DNA of 64,000 bases. Source: Zelopaecilomyces penicillatus. Lineage: Eukaryota; Ascomycota; Sordariomycetes; Hypocreales; Pseudodiploosporaceae. Where the stretch lies: the NCBI GenBank assembly GCA_005765155.1, contig VCCP01000007.1, positions 434,001 to 498,000 on the forward strand. The letters run 5' to 3'. The translations under genes were made by a program, and so were the position numbers. This document shows, one piece after another, positions 46,001 to 58,256 of the stretch (positions are counted from its first letter, which is position 1; the number at the start of each line of letters is the position of its first letter). A model generated the notes under the pieces. The model saw only the letters and a list, made by a program, of their open reading frames with translations, ran no database searches and was not told the origin of the DNA.

Positions 46001-46703
46001 TTAAAAAGATTTTTTTAATAGTATTATTTTCTAATAAAAAAACAAGCTTTAAAAATAATCTTATATTAATAAAGGTTTTTTTTAAAAAAAGATAATTCTT
46101 ATAAAAGTCTTTTTAACTTTAATTAAGCTTAATAGTATTAAATAAATCCTTTTTTATATAATTAAATTATAATAAGAATATTTAAATCTTTTAAGATTTT
46201 TCTTTATTATTTTTTTAACATTAATAATAATAGTTTTAGAATAATTCTATCTTAGATTATTAGTTTAAATAGAATTAAAATTTATTTTTTTATATTTTAA
46301 TATCCTTTTATTCTATAAATCTATTTAATTTAAATTAAACTTTATATTAGATCCTAATACCTATTCTTATATAGTTTTCTTTATAGATAAGGATTTATAT
46401 AAATAGAATATTTTTTTAATATAAATAAATTTAATAAAAAGGATTTATTTTTTATAATTTATTAATATATTATAATTTCTTATAAATAATTAAATTAATC
46501 TATTTTATTTAATATTATAAATTATTAAAGATTAAATAGATTATATTCTTTTATTTTAGTTTTATTTTTAATTTTTTTATTTATTTAATAATTAAAAAGT
46601 ATTCTTATTAAATAAAAATATCTATAGTTTTTAAAAGATAATAATTTAATATTTAAAATCTCTTTTATTTAATAAGATATAGCCTAAATAAAATCTCTAG
46701 TTT
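34085..46703. other. Interior of the R-bounded segment, unclassified AT-rich DNA
   Basis: There is no ORF of any length and almost no CpG or CpA. Homopolymer-rich runs occur, for example A-rich tracts at 37,105-37,150. Short coding-like stretches with TAA/TAG in place of Gln or Trp can be read on the minus strand near 42.8-43.4 kb, but no domain could be named. Confidence 0.45.
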
Positions 46704-47142
46704 TATTAAAAGTAATAAAATATATTAAAAAGGATTTAAATTAATGAAAAAGAAAATTAAAAATATATATAAAAAAGATTTCTATTAATATCTTAAAAAC
46801 CTTTTTAAAATATAAAGAAAAGATTATTAAAGAAATATATTAATTAAAAATATTTTATATTTATATAAGGCTAATATTATTGAAAAGGCTTATAACTATA
46901 TTAAACCTATTTTATATTAAATCTAGGCCTATTAAAATTATATTAATAAACTAGATATAATCCTATTTTAAAAAGGAATAATTTTATAAAGAAAAAAGAT
47001 AATAAATCTTAAATAATAGTTTTAATTAATATATATATATAAATATAATCTTTTTCCTTTTAATAGTATTTTTAATAGTAATTTTATTATTTATATATTT
47101 AAGCTTTTATATTATTAAATATATTAAACCTAAATAATAAAA
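46704..47142 (-). repeat. R repeat copy 2, full length (439 bp)
   Basis: It is collinear with R3 (438 bp) from TATTAAAAGTAATAAAATAT to CTAAATAATAAAA. It directly abuts reversed copia gag sequence on its right. Confidence 0.7.
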
Positions 47143-48323
47143 TACCTTTAAATAATCTTTATAATTATTAAAGTTAAGTTTATAATAGATATTATATATT
47201 ATAATATATTATAATATAATATTATAATAATATTATTTATATAATAATTTATAAGCTTTTAAAAATATTTTAGTTTAATTTATAAAGATTTATAAATATT
47301 ATAAATAGGTATTATATAATAAAAAATATAAAATAATTTATTAATTATTATTAAAATTAATATTTATAATTAAATAAATAAAGCTTAATATTATTAATTA
47401 TAATTTTTAATACTTTTTAATTTAAAAGCTTTTAAAATAATTTATATTTTCTTAGATAGCTTTTAAAAAGTTAAATCTTTTAATAGATTAGCTATTTATA
47501 TAGATTATCATATAGATTATTATATAAGCTATTATTTAAGCTATTATATAGATTATTATTTTAATTAAGATTATAAAGGATTTCTAGTATTCTTAATAAT
47601 TAAAGCTATTATAAAATTATCTTTTGATAATTAAAACTATATTATAAGTTATTTAATTAAGTTATTTTATTCTTATAATTAATTCTAAATATATTAAATT
47701 TATTATAATTCTTTATCTATTAAATTATTTATTTTTATTATTTTAATAAATTATTATAATTAATAATTATAATAATTAAATAATAAAAATAGCTTATAAA
47801 AATAAGCTTAAATATTTATAATAGTATTATATAAATTAAAAAATACTAATTATAATAATAATATAAATAGCTAGATTTTAATAAGAGCTTTATCTTTTAA
47901 TTAATTAATTTAAAAGATTAATAAATATATATAAGACTTATTATATATTAGTTATAATATATAATATAATTAATATAATATTTTCTATTTAATTAATAAA
48001 TTAATATAATCTTATATAAGGGTTTTATAAAATTAATTAATAATTTAAATAATTAATAATATTTAATGTAATTAATAAAGCTATAAATCTATAATTTCTA
48101 TTTAATAATTTATTAATCTAAAAATAGATTATATTATAAGTTATAGATTTAATATTTAATTCTTATATATATAAATATCTTTTATAATTTTTAATTAATA
48201 GAAAAAATAGATTTAATTAATAAATAAAAAAGGAAAATCTAATATAAAGAGATCAAATATAATAAAAGAAAAAGAATAATCTTTTTTTATAATTTAAAAT
48301 AATTATCTTTTAAGCTTATAATT

Positions 48324-48801
48324 AATTATAATTTTATAAAGATTAATTAAAACTAATAATAAAAATAATAAAAAATAGGTATAATAATTATTTAAATAAT
48401 AGTTTATAAAAAGAAGATAAAAATAATTATATTATTAATAAAGAAAAAAAATAGAATTTAATTAAGAATCTAATTTCTTTATATATTTAAAAATATTAGA
48501 ATAATTTAGAATTATTTTAGAATTTTTAATAATATTTATTTAAAATTATTAGATATTTTAAATATAAAGAAAGAAAGGATTTTAAAGAATAAGCCTTTAT
48601 TTTCTATTTTAATCTAATTTAATAGATTAAGCTATTAAAATACCTTAAATCTTATATTAGATTTTATAATAAATAAAGCTATTGTATAATAATAGATCTG
48701 GTTATAAGATAATAATAAATTAAATTATTAGGTTATAATAGGTTTAGCTAATACATCATAATAGATTAGGCTATTATATTAAAAACCTATTTATTTTAAT
48801 A
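48324..48801 (-). repeat. 5' LTR of the minus-strand copia
   Basis: The complement of the copia primer-binding site (TTTTAAGCTTATAA) lies just left, at about 48307-48320. The right end TTATTTTAATA is the complement of the LTR start. Internal words such as GGATAAGCC and AGATCTGG are shared with the LTRs at 29.2 and 52.7 kb. Confidence 0.72.
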
Positions 48802-49587
48802 ATATCTTATATTAACTACATTAATAATTATATCTTATTTTATTTTATAGAATTAATTAAAAGAAAGTCTTATAATATATTAAAGATATAATTAAAGTAT
48901 TTTTTAAAGTATTTATTAATAATATAATATAATTTAATAGATTAAAATATTATATAGCTTAAATATAATCTATAATATTATTTTTCTTTAAAATAATATT
49001 AAAGTTAAAGATTTTAAGAATATTAAAGGATTTAAAGGGTTTTAATATAAAGAGAATATTTAATTATAAATAAAATAAAAAAAGAAATTAACCTATTTAA
49101 TAATCTAATAATAAAGTATTTATATAATTTAATTAGCTTAATATAATTATAAATATTAATATAATTAATAATAAAGATATCTTTAATATTTATTAAAAGG
49201 GTTTTAATAAATAAATTAAATATATCCCTTTTTATTAAAGATAATTAAAGGATAATTATATTAATTATACTTTTAAACAGCTAGTCTATATAAATAAATA
49301 AAGTATATTTAATTTATAAATATTATTATTAAATTTAAAGCTTTTCTTTTATTTTCTTAAAAGTCCTAAATAATTCTTAATAATTAATTAAATATTTTCT
49401 AATTATTTCTTAAATTAAAAATAAAATAATTAATTAATCCCTTTAATCTGTTTTTATTTATTATAGTTCTATAGCCTTTTTTTATTATTTAAACTTATAT
49501 ATTTATATTTAATTATATATAATTATCTTATATTATTTAATTAACTCTAAATATAATATATTATTATATATATTTTTCTTTTATTAA
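48802..49587 (+). repeat. 3' end and LTR of gypsy copy B
   Basis: From about 48,815 the sequence follows copy A from about 7,250, including the order of words up to the purine tract (AAAAGGG at 49196-49202). The LTR then runs 49203-49587 (385 bp), ending TTTCTTTTATTAA like the clean LTR end TTTTCCCCTTATCAA. It lies directly outside the right LTR of the minus-strand copia, as expected if that copia inserted into copy B. Confidence 0.65.
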
Positions 49588-49940
49588 TATATTATTTAAT
49601 TTTATTATCAAATTATCTTTATTAATAGAATCTTTTATATAAATAGCTTATAATTCTATATAAATTATTATAAAAAGATTAAAAAAGGTCTTATATTTTA
49701 TACTTTATCTTAAATTAAGCTTAATAAAAGATCTTATTTATAGCTTTAATAAAGTAATAATAAATTTATATAATTTATTAAAAGAATTTATCTTTAATAA
49801 AGAAATAATCTTTATTTTTTAAATTTTAATAAAGATTAATAAGATATCTTAGAATTAAATATAACCTTAATATTATTTATTATCTATAAATAAATAAATA
49901 AAATATATTAATTAATTTATTAAAGAATACTTATATACTT

Positions 49941-50378
49941 TATTAAAAGTAATAAAATATATAAAAAAGTATTTAAATTAATAGAAAAAAAAATTAAAAA
50001 TATATATAAAAAGGACTTTTATAAATACCTTAAAAAGCTTTTTAAGATATAAAAGAAAGATTATTAAATAAGTATATTAACTAAAAGTATTTTATATTTA
50101 TATAAAGTTAATAATACTTAAAAAGCTTATAATTATATTAAAGCTATTCTATATTAAACCTAGGCTATAAAAACTATATAAATAAACTAGATATAATCTT
50201 ATTTTTAAAAAGAAATAACTTTATAAAAAGAAAATATAATACATTTTAAATAATAGCTTTAATTAATATATATATATAAATATAATCTTTTCCTTTTAAT
50301 AATATATTTAATAATAATTTTATTATTTATAGATTTAGGCTTTTATATTATTAAATATATTAAACCTAAATAATAAAA
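49941..50378 (-). repeat. R repeat copy 3, full length (438 bp)
   Basis: It matches R2 end to end. No partner R is seen to its right before 53 kb, so it is either a solo copy or one end of an element whose other end is lost. Strand follows R1/R2. Confidence 0.65.
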
Positions 50379-52140
50379 TATTTATATTAATTATTATTAA
50401 AATAATTAAATAAAATATCTATTAATTATATAAATAATTTATAATATATTTATTTTTAAATTAATATAACTTATACTAATATATATTAATTATAAATTTA
50501 TATTAAAAGTATTTTATTTATTATATTAAAAAGAATTAAAATTAAAAAACATCTATTTAATATTATATAAAAAAATAATTATAAATAAACTTTATATATA
50601 ATTATAAATTATTTATAATAAAATAAAGTATAATATAAATTAATAAAGATTAAAGAGATTAATCTTTAAAAAAGAAAATATAATATATTGTTTATATTAT
50701 ATATTAAATAAACCTTCTTTCAATATTATTATAATATAATTAAATAATAAATTAAATTTAAACAAATTTAAATTATTTAAAATTAAAAAGATTATTTCTA
50801 ATATTAATTATAAACTATTATTATTAATAAATATATAATCATATTTTATATCTTTTTATTAAAATAAGGATTAAAAAATATAAAGAAATATATAAGTATT
50901 AATAAATATAAAGAAATATATAGATATTATAATATATATAATAAAAGAAAAATAAGAAATTAAAAGAATCCTAGATTATAAAATAAATAATAAGAAGAAA
51001 GAATATTTAATTAAATAAAAAGGATTTAAATTTAAGAAAATCTTATAAAACCTCTTTAATTACTTAAAATATTACTAATCTTTAATATATTAATATTATT
51101 AAAAAGTATAAAAGTATTTTAAAAGTAAAATTCTAAATTAATTATATTAAAACCCTTTAATAATTAAACCTTAATTATAATCTTTTAACTTTATTTATTT
51201 TATCTTAACTAAATTATTTTATAATTAAAAGGTCTATTATATTATCTTATAATCCTAAAAACCTATAAATTAATATTAATAATATAAATAATTTAATTAT
51301 ATTATTATAATAAATATTATCTTTTATATTATTTAAAGCTATTTTTATCTTCTGCTTTTTATTTTTAATATAATTCTTCTTTAATAAAGTTTTTATAATT
51401 AAAATAAATAATTATATTCTATAAAACTAAATAAAATAAACATATATATTTAAAAGTATAATTATTCTCAGGCTATTATAAAATTAATTATTTTATATAT
51501 ATTTAATATAATATAAGGATATTTTAATTATTTAATATATTAAATAATATTTCAAATAAAAAGAATATAATATAATTATATTATTAATATTATTAATAAA
51601 AGCTATAAGAATAATATATTATTTTATCTTTTAATTATTTTAAATCTTAAAAATACTTTTAGATATATTATTAATAATTAAATAAAATAATAAAAAAAAG
51701 GATGTATCTATAATTATATAAGAAATAAAGAAATTAATGATCTTAAAAATAAAACTATAAAAAAGGAGTATTATATTATAATTTATTAATTAAATTATAT
51801 AAATAAGATAAAGTTATATAAATAGATTAATATATATCTATATTAATAAATATTACTAATAAATAGATTATTAAATTTATATCTTAATTAAATAATAAAT
51901 CTAATATATATATATATACTCTTAATTTTTATTTCATTAATTTAATCTTAATTAATTATTGATATATATTTAATATTATTATATTATTTATTATTATTTA
52001 TTATATTAATATTTAATCCTCAATTATAATACTTCATATATATTATTAATATAATAGATTATATTACTTAAAATACCTTAAGTTATTTATTAATATAAAC
52101 TCTTTTTTATTAGATTTATTCTTTAAGAATTTATTAAATA
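50379..52140. other. AT-rich stretch without recognisable features
   Basis: RIP-saturated DNA between R3 and the gag-proximal end of a minus-strand copia. No ORFs are visible, and no repeats beyond short AT words. Confidence 0.45.
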
Positions 52141-53119
52141 TTATAAATAATTAATATAAGAAAACTAATTTAAAAAGAATAGATTTAAATATTTATCATA
52201 ATATTATATTAATTAAAAATATAAATTATAATAATATTATTAATAGCTAGGTTTTAATAAAAGCTTTTTTTTAATTATTTAATTAAAAAGATTAATAAAT
52301 ATATATAAGGCTTATTATATATTTATTTATAATATATAATATAACTAGTATAATATCTTTGATTTAATTAATTAAATAATATAATCTTATATAAGGCTTT
52401 TATAAAATTAATTAATAATTTAAATAATTAATGATATTTAATATAATTAATAAATCTATAAACTTATAATTCTATAATTTTAATAAAAATTATATTATAA
52501 GCTATAAATCTAATATTTAATTCTTAAATATATAATATTTAATTAATATTTAATTAATAAATAAAATAGATTTAATTAATAAAAGAAATTTAATATAAAA
52601 AGAATTAATATAATAAAGAAAAAAGAATAATCTTTTTATAATCTAAAATAATTATCTTTTAAGCTTATAATCTTTTATAATAATATAAAGATTAATTAAA
52701 GCTAATAATTAAAATAATAAAAGAAAAATATAATAATTATTTAAATAAAAGTTTATAAAAAATAAAATAAAATTAATTATATTATTAATAAAGAAGGAAA
52801 ATGGGATTTAATTAAGATTTTAATAATTATATATATTTAAAGAAAAATAGAATTATTTTAGAATTTTAAATAATATTTATTTAGAATTTATTAAGTAGTT
52901 TAAATTTAAAGAAAAGAAGATTTTTAAAGGGATAAGCCTTTTTTTTATTTTAGCTTATTCTAGCAGATCAGGCTATTCAGGTATCTAAGTTCTTATAACA
53001 GGTCTTATAATAAGTCTAGCTATTATATTATAATAGGTTAAGCTATTAAGCTATAGCAGGTTTATTTATAAAGTTATAATAGATTAAACTATTATATAAA
53101 AAACCTATTTATTTTAATA
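52140..53119 (-). mobile_element. 5' end (gag start, PBS, LTR) of a second minus-strand copia
   Basis: The sequence is collinear with 47,800-48,801 throughout. The reversed primer-binding site lies at 52657-52670 and the LTR at about 52672-53119, with right end ATTTTAATA. This LTR keeps a few CA/TG sites (GCAGATCAGG near 52966), so it may have suffered less RIP. The pol half is absent, so the copy is truncated on its left. Confidence 0.65.
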
Positions 53120-54333
53120 TATATATATATATATATATTAATTAAAGAGAAAATAAATAACTTTTAAATAAAATAATATTATTAAAAGATATTAATTTAT
53201 TTAATCTTTAAAATAAAACTTTTTAAAAGAATTTTATTTATAATTATTATTTATATATAATTAAAAAAGATATATAATAATTCTTTATTAAAACTAAAAT
53301 AAAACAATAAATAATAGATTTTATAATAAATATATATAAAATATTAATTTATAAAGATTAATTTTAGCTTTTAAACTAAAAGTCTTTTATTATTATAATT
53401 CTTTTTTAATATATTATTAAAAATAAAAATAAAGATTTAAGCTTTTTATTATAATTATTATTAAAATAATATATCTTAATTAATTTATTAATTTATATAT
53501 ACTTATTTAATATATTAAATAATTATATATTATATTAATAATATTAAGGATTATTTTAATTATTATTAATTATAAATAAATATTAAATATAAATATTTAT
53601 TAATTTTATAATATAGTTTTTAAATAATATAATTTATTTAAATATTTAATAATTATTATTAATTATTTATTAAAATATAATAAATTAATAATAATAATAT
53701 TTATAATTATAAAAATATATATTAAATAATTTTAAAATACTTAATAATATTTCTTTAGATTTTTAAAAAAGATTATTATAAATAAAAGCTTAAATTAATT
53801 AAATTATTTTAAAATTATATTATATAATAAATATTAAATAATTTCTATTTATTATATATTATTTATAAATAAATAATAATATAAAAGATATAAATTAAAA
53901 GATTTAAGCTATCTTTTAAATAACTATATTTTTATAATATAATTAAATTAATTATCTTCTAATTTATTGATTAATATTTAATAATAAATTATCCTTAATA
54001 ATTAATATAAGTTTAAATAAATTATTGAATAGATTCAAGATTAATTTAATATAGTAAAGATTATATTTAAATAAAGATAAGATATTAATAAAATAATATA
54101 TAATAAATATTTTTTAATTATTATTAATTTAAAACTAATCTTATATAAGCTATAATTATTTATTTATAAAAATAAGTCTAAAAGGCTATAAATAATTATT
54201 ATTATTTAAAAGAATATTTTCTTTTTAAAGATTATATATAGCTCTTTTTATATAATATTTAAATAAATTATTTAAATTAAAAACTAGATTAATTATATAT
54301 TAAATTTAAAATTATTATTAATTTTATATCTTT
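53120..54333. other. AT-rich stretch without recognisable features
   Basis: RIP-like DNA between the copia LTR and the heptamer array. It begins with a short (TA)n run. Nothing codes. Confidence 0.45.
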
Positions 54334-54606
54334 AATAAATAATAAATAATAAATAATAAATAATAAATAATAAATAATAAATAATAAATAATAAATAATA
54401 AATAATAAATAATAAATAATAAATAATAAATAATAAATAATAAATAATAAATAATAAATAATAAATAATAAATAATAAATAATAAATAATAAATAATAAA
54501 TAATAAATAATAAATAATAAATAATAAATAATAAATAATAAATAATAAATAATAAATAATAAATAATAAATAATAAATAATAAATAATAAATAATAAATA
54601 ATAAAT
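54334..54606. repeat. Perfect 7-bp tandem array (AATAAAT)n, about 39 copies
   Basis: 273 bp of uninterrupted 7-bp repeats, with no mismatch seen by eye. Confidence 0.95.
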
Positions 54607-54607
54607 T

Positions 54608-54644
54608 AAATATTTTTAAATATTTTTAAATATTTTTAAATATC
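54608..54644. repeat. 10-bp tandem repeat (TATTTTTAAA), 3.6 copies
   Basis: It follows directly after the heptamer array. Confidence 0.85.
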
Positions 54645-54788
54645 AAATAATAATTATAAAGATATAATATAAGAATAAAAAATAAAAGATATTTTAATAA
54701 TAAAAAATAAATAAAATAAAAATTATAAATTATAAATATTTATAGATTAAAAAAATTAAAATAATTTTATATAAGAATTATTAAAATA

Positions 54789-54953
54789 TATAAAATAATT
54801 ACAAATATAAAATAATTATAAATATAAAATAATTATAAATATAAAATAATTATAAATATTAAATAATTATAAATATTAAATAATTATAAATATAAAATAA
54901 TTATAAATATTAAATAATTATAAATATTAAATAATTATAAATATTAAATAATT
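54789..54953. repeat. 17-bp tandem repeat, about 10 copies
   Basis: The unit is AAAATAATTATAAATAT, with two interspersed variants (ATAAAATAATT and TTAAATAATT). Confidence 0.88.
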
Positions 54954-57123
<2,170 letters not shown>

Positions 57124-57230
57124 TTAAATAAAAAAGATTAATTTAATTATATAATAATAAATAAATAATATATAATAAAAAGCTTAATCTTTAACTCATT
57201 TTATATTATAAAAAAGGCCTGATTTATATA

Positions 57231-57690
57231 GATTATAATAAATAGGTTTTTAATATAACAGCCTAATCTATTATAATCTAGCAGCTAGACCTGCTATAAC
57301 CTAATAGCTAGACCTGCTTTTAAGAGCAGCTTTATCTGTTATAAGATCTAATATAAGACCTAATATAAGACCTAAGATACTAGATTAGGCTAGATTAGAA
57401 AATAAGGGCTTACTCTTTAGAATCCTTTCTTTCTCTTTATTTAAAATATTTAATAATTTTAAATAAATATTATTTAGAATTCTAAAATAATTCTAAATTA
57501 TTCTAGTATTTTTTAAATATATAAAGAAGCTAGATTTTTAATTAAATCCTGCTTTCTTTTTTTATTAATAATATAAATACTTTTATCTTCTTTTTTATAA
57601 ACTTTTACTTAAATAATTATTATATCTTTTTTTATTATCTTAATTATTAACTTTAATTAATTTTTATTAAATAATAATAATAATAATAAT
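57231..57690 (+). repeat. copia-type LTR, plus orientation
   Basis: It shares with the 21674 LTR the start AATAAATAGGTTTTT, the repeated AGCAGCTAGACCTGC-like motifs, the TTACTCTTTAGAATCCTTTC region and the pyrimidine-rich 3' part. It has a distinct insert with tandem AATATAAGACCT. No primer-binding site or pol follows, so it is probably a solo LTR. It is less mutated than most of the block. Confidence 0.65.
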
Positions 57691-57769
57691 ATATTAAAAA
57701 TTATATAATATAAATCTTTTATAAAGCCTTTTTAAAACCTAATATAATTAAAAAATAAGTTTTATAAAT

Positions 57770-57885
57770 TTAATTCTTATATTAATATATATTTTAAAGA
57801 TAATATTATAAAGTATAAAATATAAAAGTTTTAAAGCTTTTTTTTATTTTATATTTAAATATAATATTAATTAAAAGCTAAAGAT
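57770..57885 (+). repeat. Second copy of the 15.85-kb dispersed repeat
   Basis: Same word order as 15845-15985, mutated differently. Confidence 0.45.
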
Positions 57886-58094
57886 AAAAAAAAATTAAGA
57901 TTAATAAAATAATTTTATTTAATAATTTAAAGCTTTATAATAAATAAATAGCTTATTATAAAAGCTTAATCTTTATTCTTTTCTATATATAAAAAAGTAG
58001 CTTGTCTTTGTATATATATATATATGCCTTAAAAAGGCTATATAGTTATAATTATTAATACAGCCTCTTTAAATCTTGTTATTATTAATAGCTT

Positions 58095-58100
58095 AAAAAA
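58095..58100 (-). terminator. RNA polymerase III terminator of the tRNA gene
   Basis: Six A on the plus strand read as TTTTTT on the minus strand, 6 nt after the tRNA 3' end. Confidence 0.8.
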
Positions 58101-58106
58101 GCGACT

Positions 58107-58193
58107 GGGCCAAACCGTGGATTGAACACGGGACCTCTTGCAATTGAGTTTATTCAGCCCAAAGCAAGAATCATACCACTAGACCATTTGGCC
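58107..58193 (-). tRNA. tRNA-Pro (anticodon UGG) with a 15-nt intron
   Basis: On the minus strand the acceptor arms GGCCAAA and TTTGGCC pair fully. The D-loop contains the A-box-like TCTAGTGGTA. The anticodon stem is TCTTGC/GCAAGA with loop TTTGGG, giving anticodon UGG (plus-strand 58159-58161). The T arm is GTGTTCAATCC, matching the B box. A 15-nt intron (about 58143-58157) lies one base 3' of the anticodon, the canonical position. Mature length is 72 nt before CCA. The sequence is intact. It lies at the edge of the RIP-mutated block, 63 bp downstream (relative to the minus strand, upstream of its own 5' end) from the hydrolase stop codon. Confidence 0.95.
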
Positions 58194-58256
58194 ACTCTTA
58201 ACTTGCATGTTCACCGGGGATCCTAACATATTCATATACATCCATCAACGAGTTTG

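Larger units (their letters stand above)
33748..47142 (-). mobile_element. Candidate LTR element bounded by R repeats, nested in the minus-strand copia
   Basis: Direct repeats R1 (33748-34084) and R2 (46704-47142) flank 12.6 kb of AT-rich DNA. Removing the segment reconstitutes a normal-length copia. CCCTTCTTA directly right of R1 reads TAAGAAGGG on the minus strand, as a purine tract next to a 3' LTR would, so the element probably points leftwards. No pol domain was identified with confidence inside. At 13.4 kb it may hold further nested insertions or be an unusually large element. The LTR nature of R is inferred from copy number, paired position and constant length, not from homology. Confidence 0.5.
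29170..48801 (-). mobile_element. Minus-strand Ty1/copia element split by a 13.4-kb insert
   Basis: The left LTR (29170-29590) is followed on its right by the complement of the copia polypurine tract and then by reversed RNase H, RT and integrase sequence; 29,605-29,710 is the mutated complement of 27,360-27,480. The right part, 47,143-48,801, has reversed gag, a complementary primer-binding site and the 5' LTR. The two parts are 4,578 and 1,659 bp, together 6,237 bp, matching the 6,231 bp of the intact plus-strand relative. Both therefore come from one element interrupted by 33748-47142. I could not establish a clean target-site duplication. It is more AT-rich than the plus-strand copy. Confidence 0.72.
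17050..49587 (+). mobile_element. Ty3/gypsy copy B, split by two nested copia insertions
   Basis: RT begins near 17,380 with the same word order as copy A at about 90 (a 'LLKKK' motif followed by the palm region). RNase H lies near 18,100-18,600 and integrase near 18,700-20,000. Homology to copy A continues to 21,673, resumes at 27,905-29,169 after the plus-strand copia, and resumes again at about 48,802-49,587 after the minus-strand copia, ending in a 3' LTR. Relative to copy A, two blocks of about 650 and 780 bp are missing. The copy is more AT-rich than copy A, suggesting greater age or more RIP cycles. The left boundary is approximate, since no 5' LTR could be found. All frames are broken. 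Confidence 0.65.

Noticed and set aside
54334..54606. Heptamer array as a telomere
   Set aside because: The unit contains no G-rich strand and does not resemble TTAGGG; it is internal.
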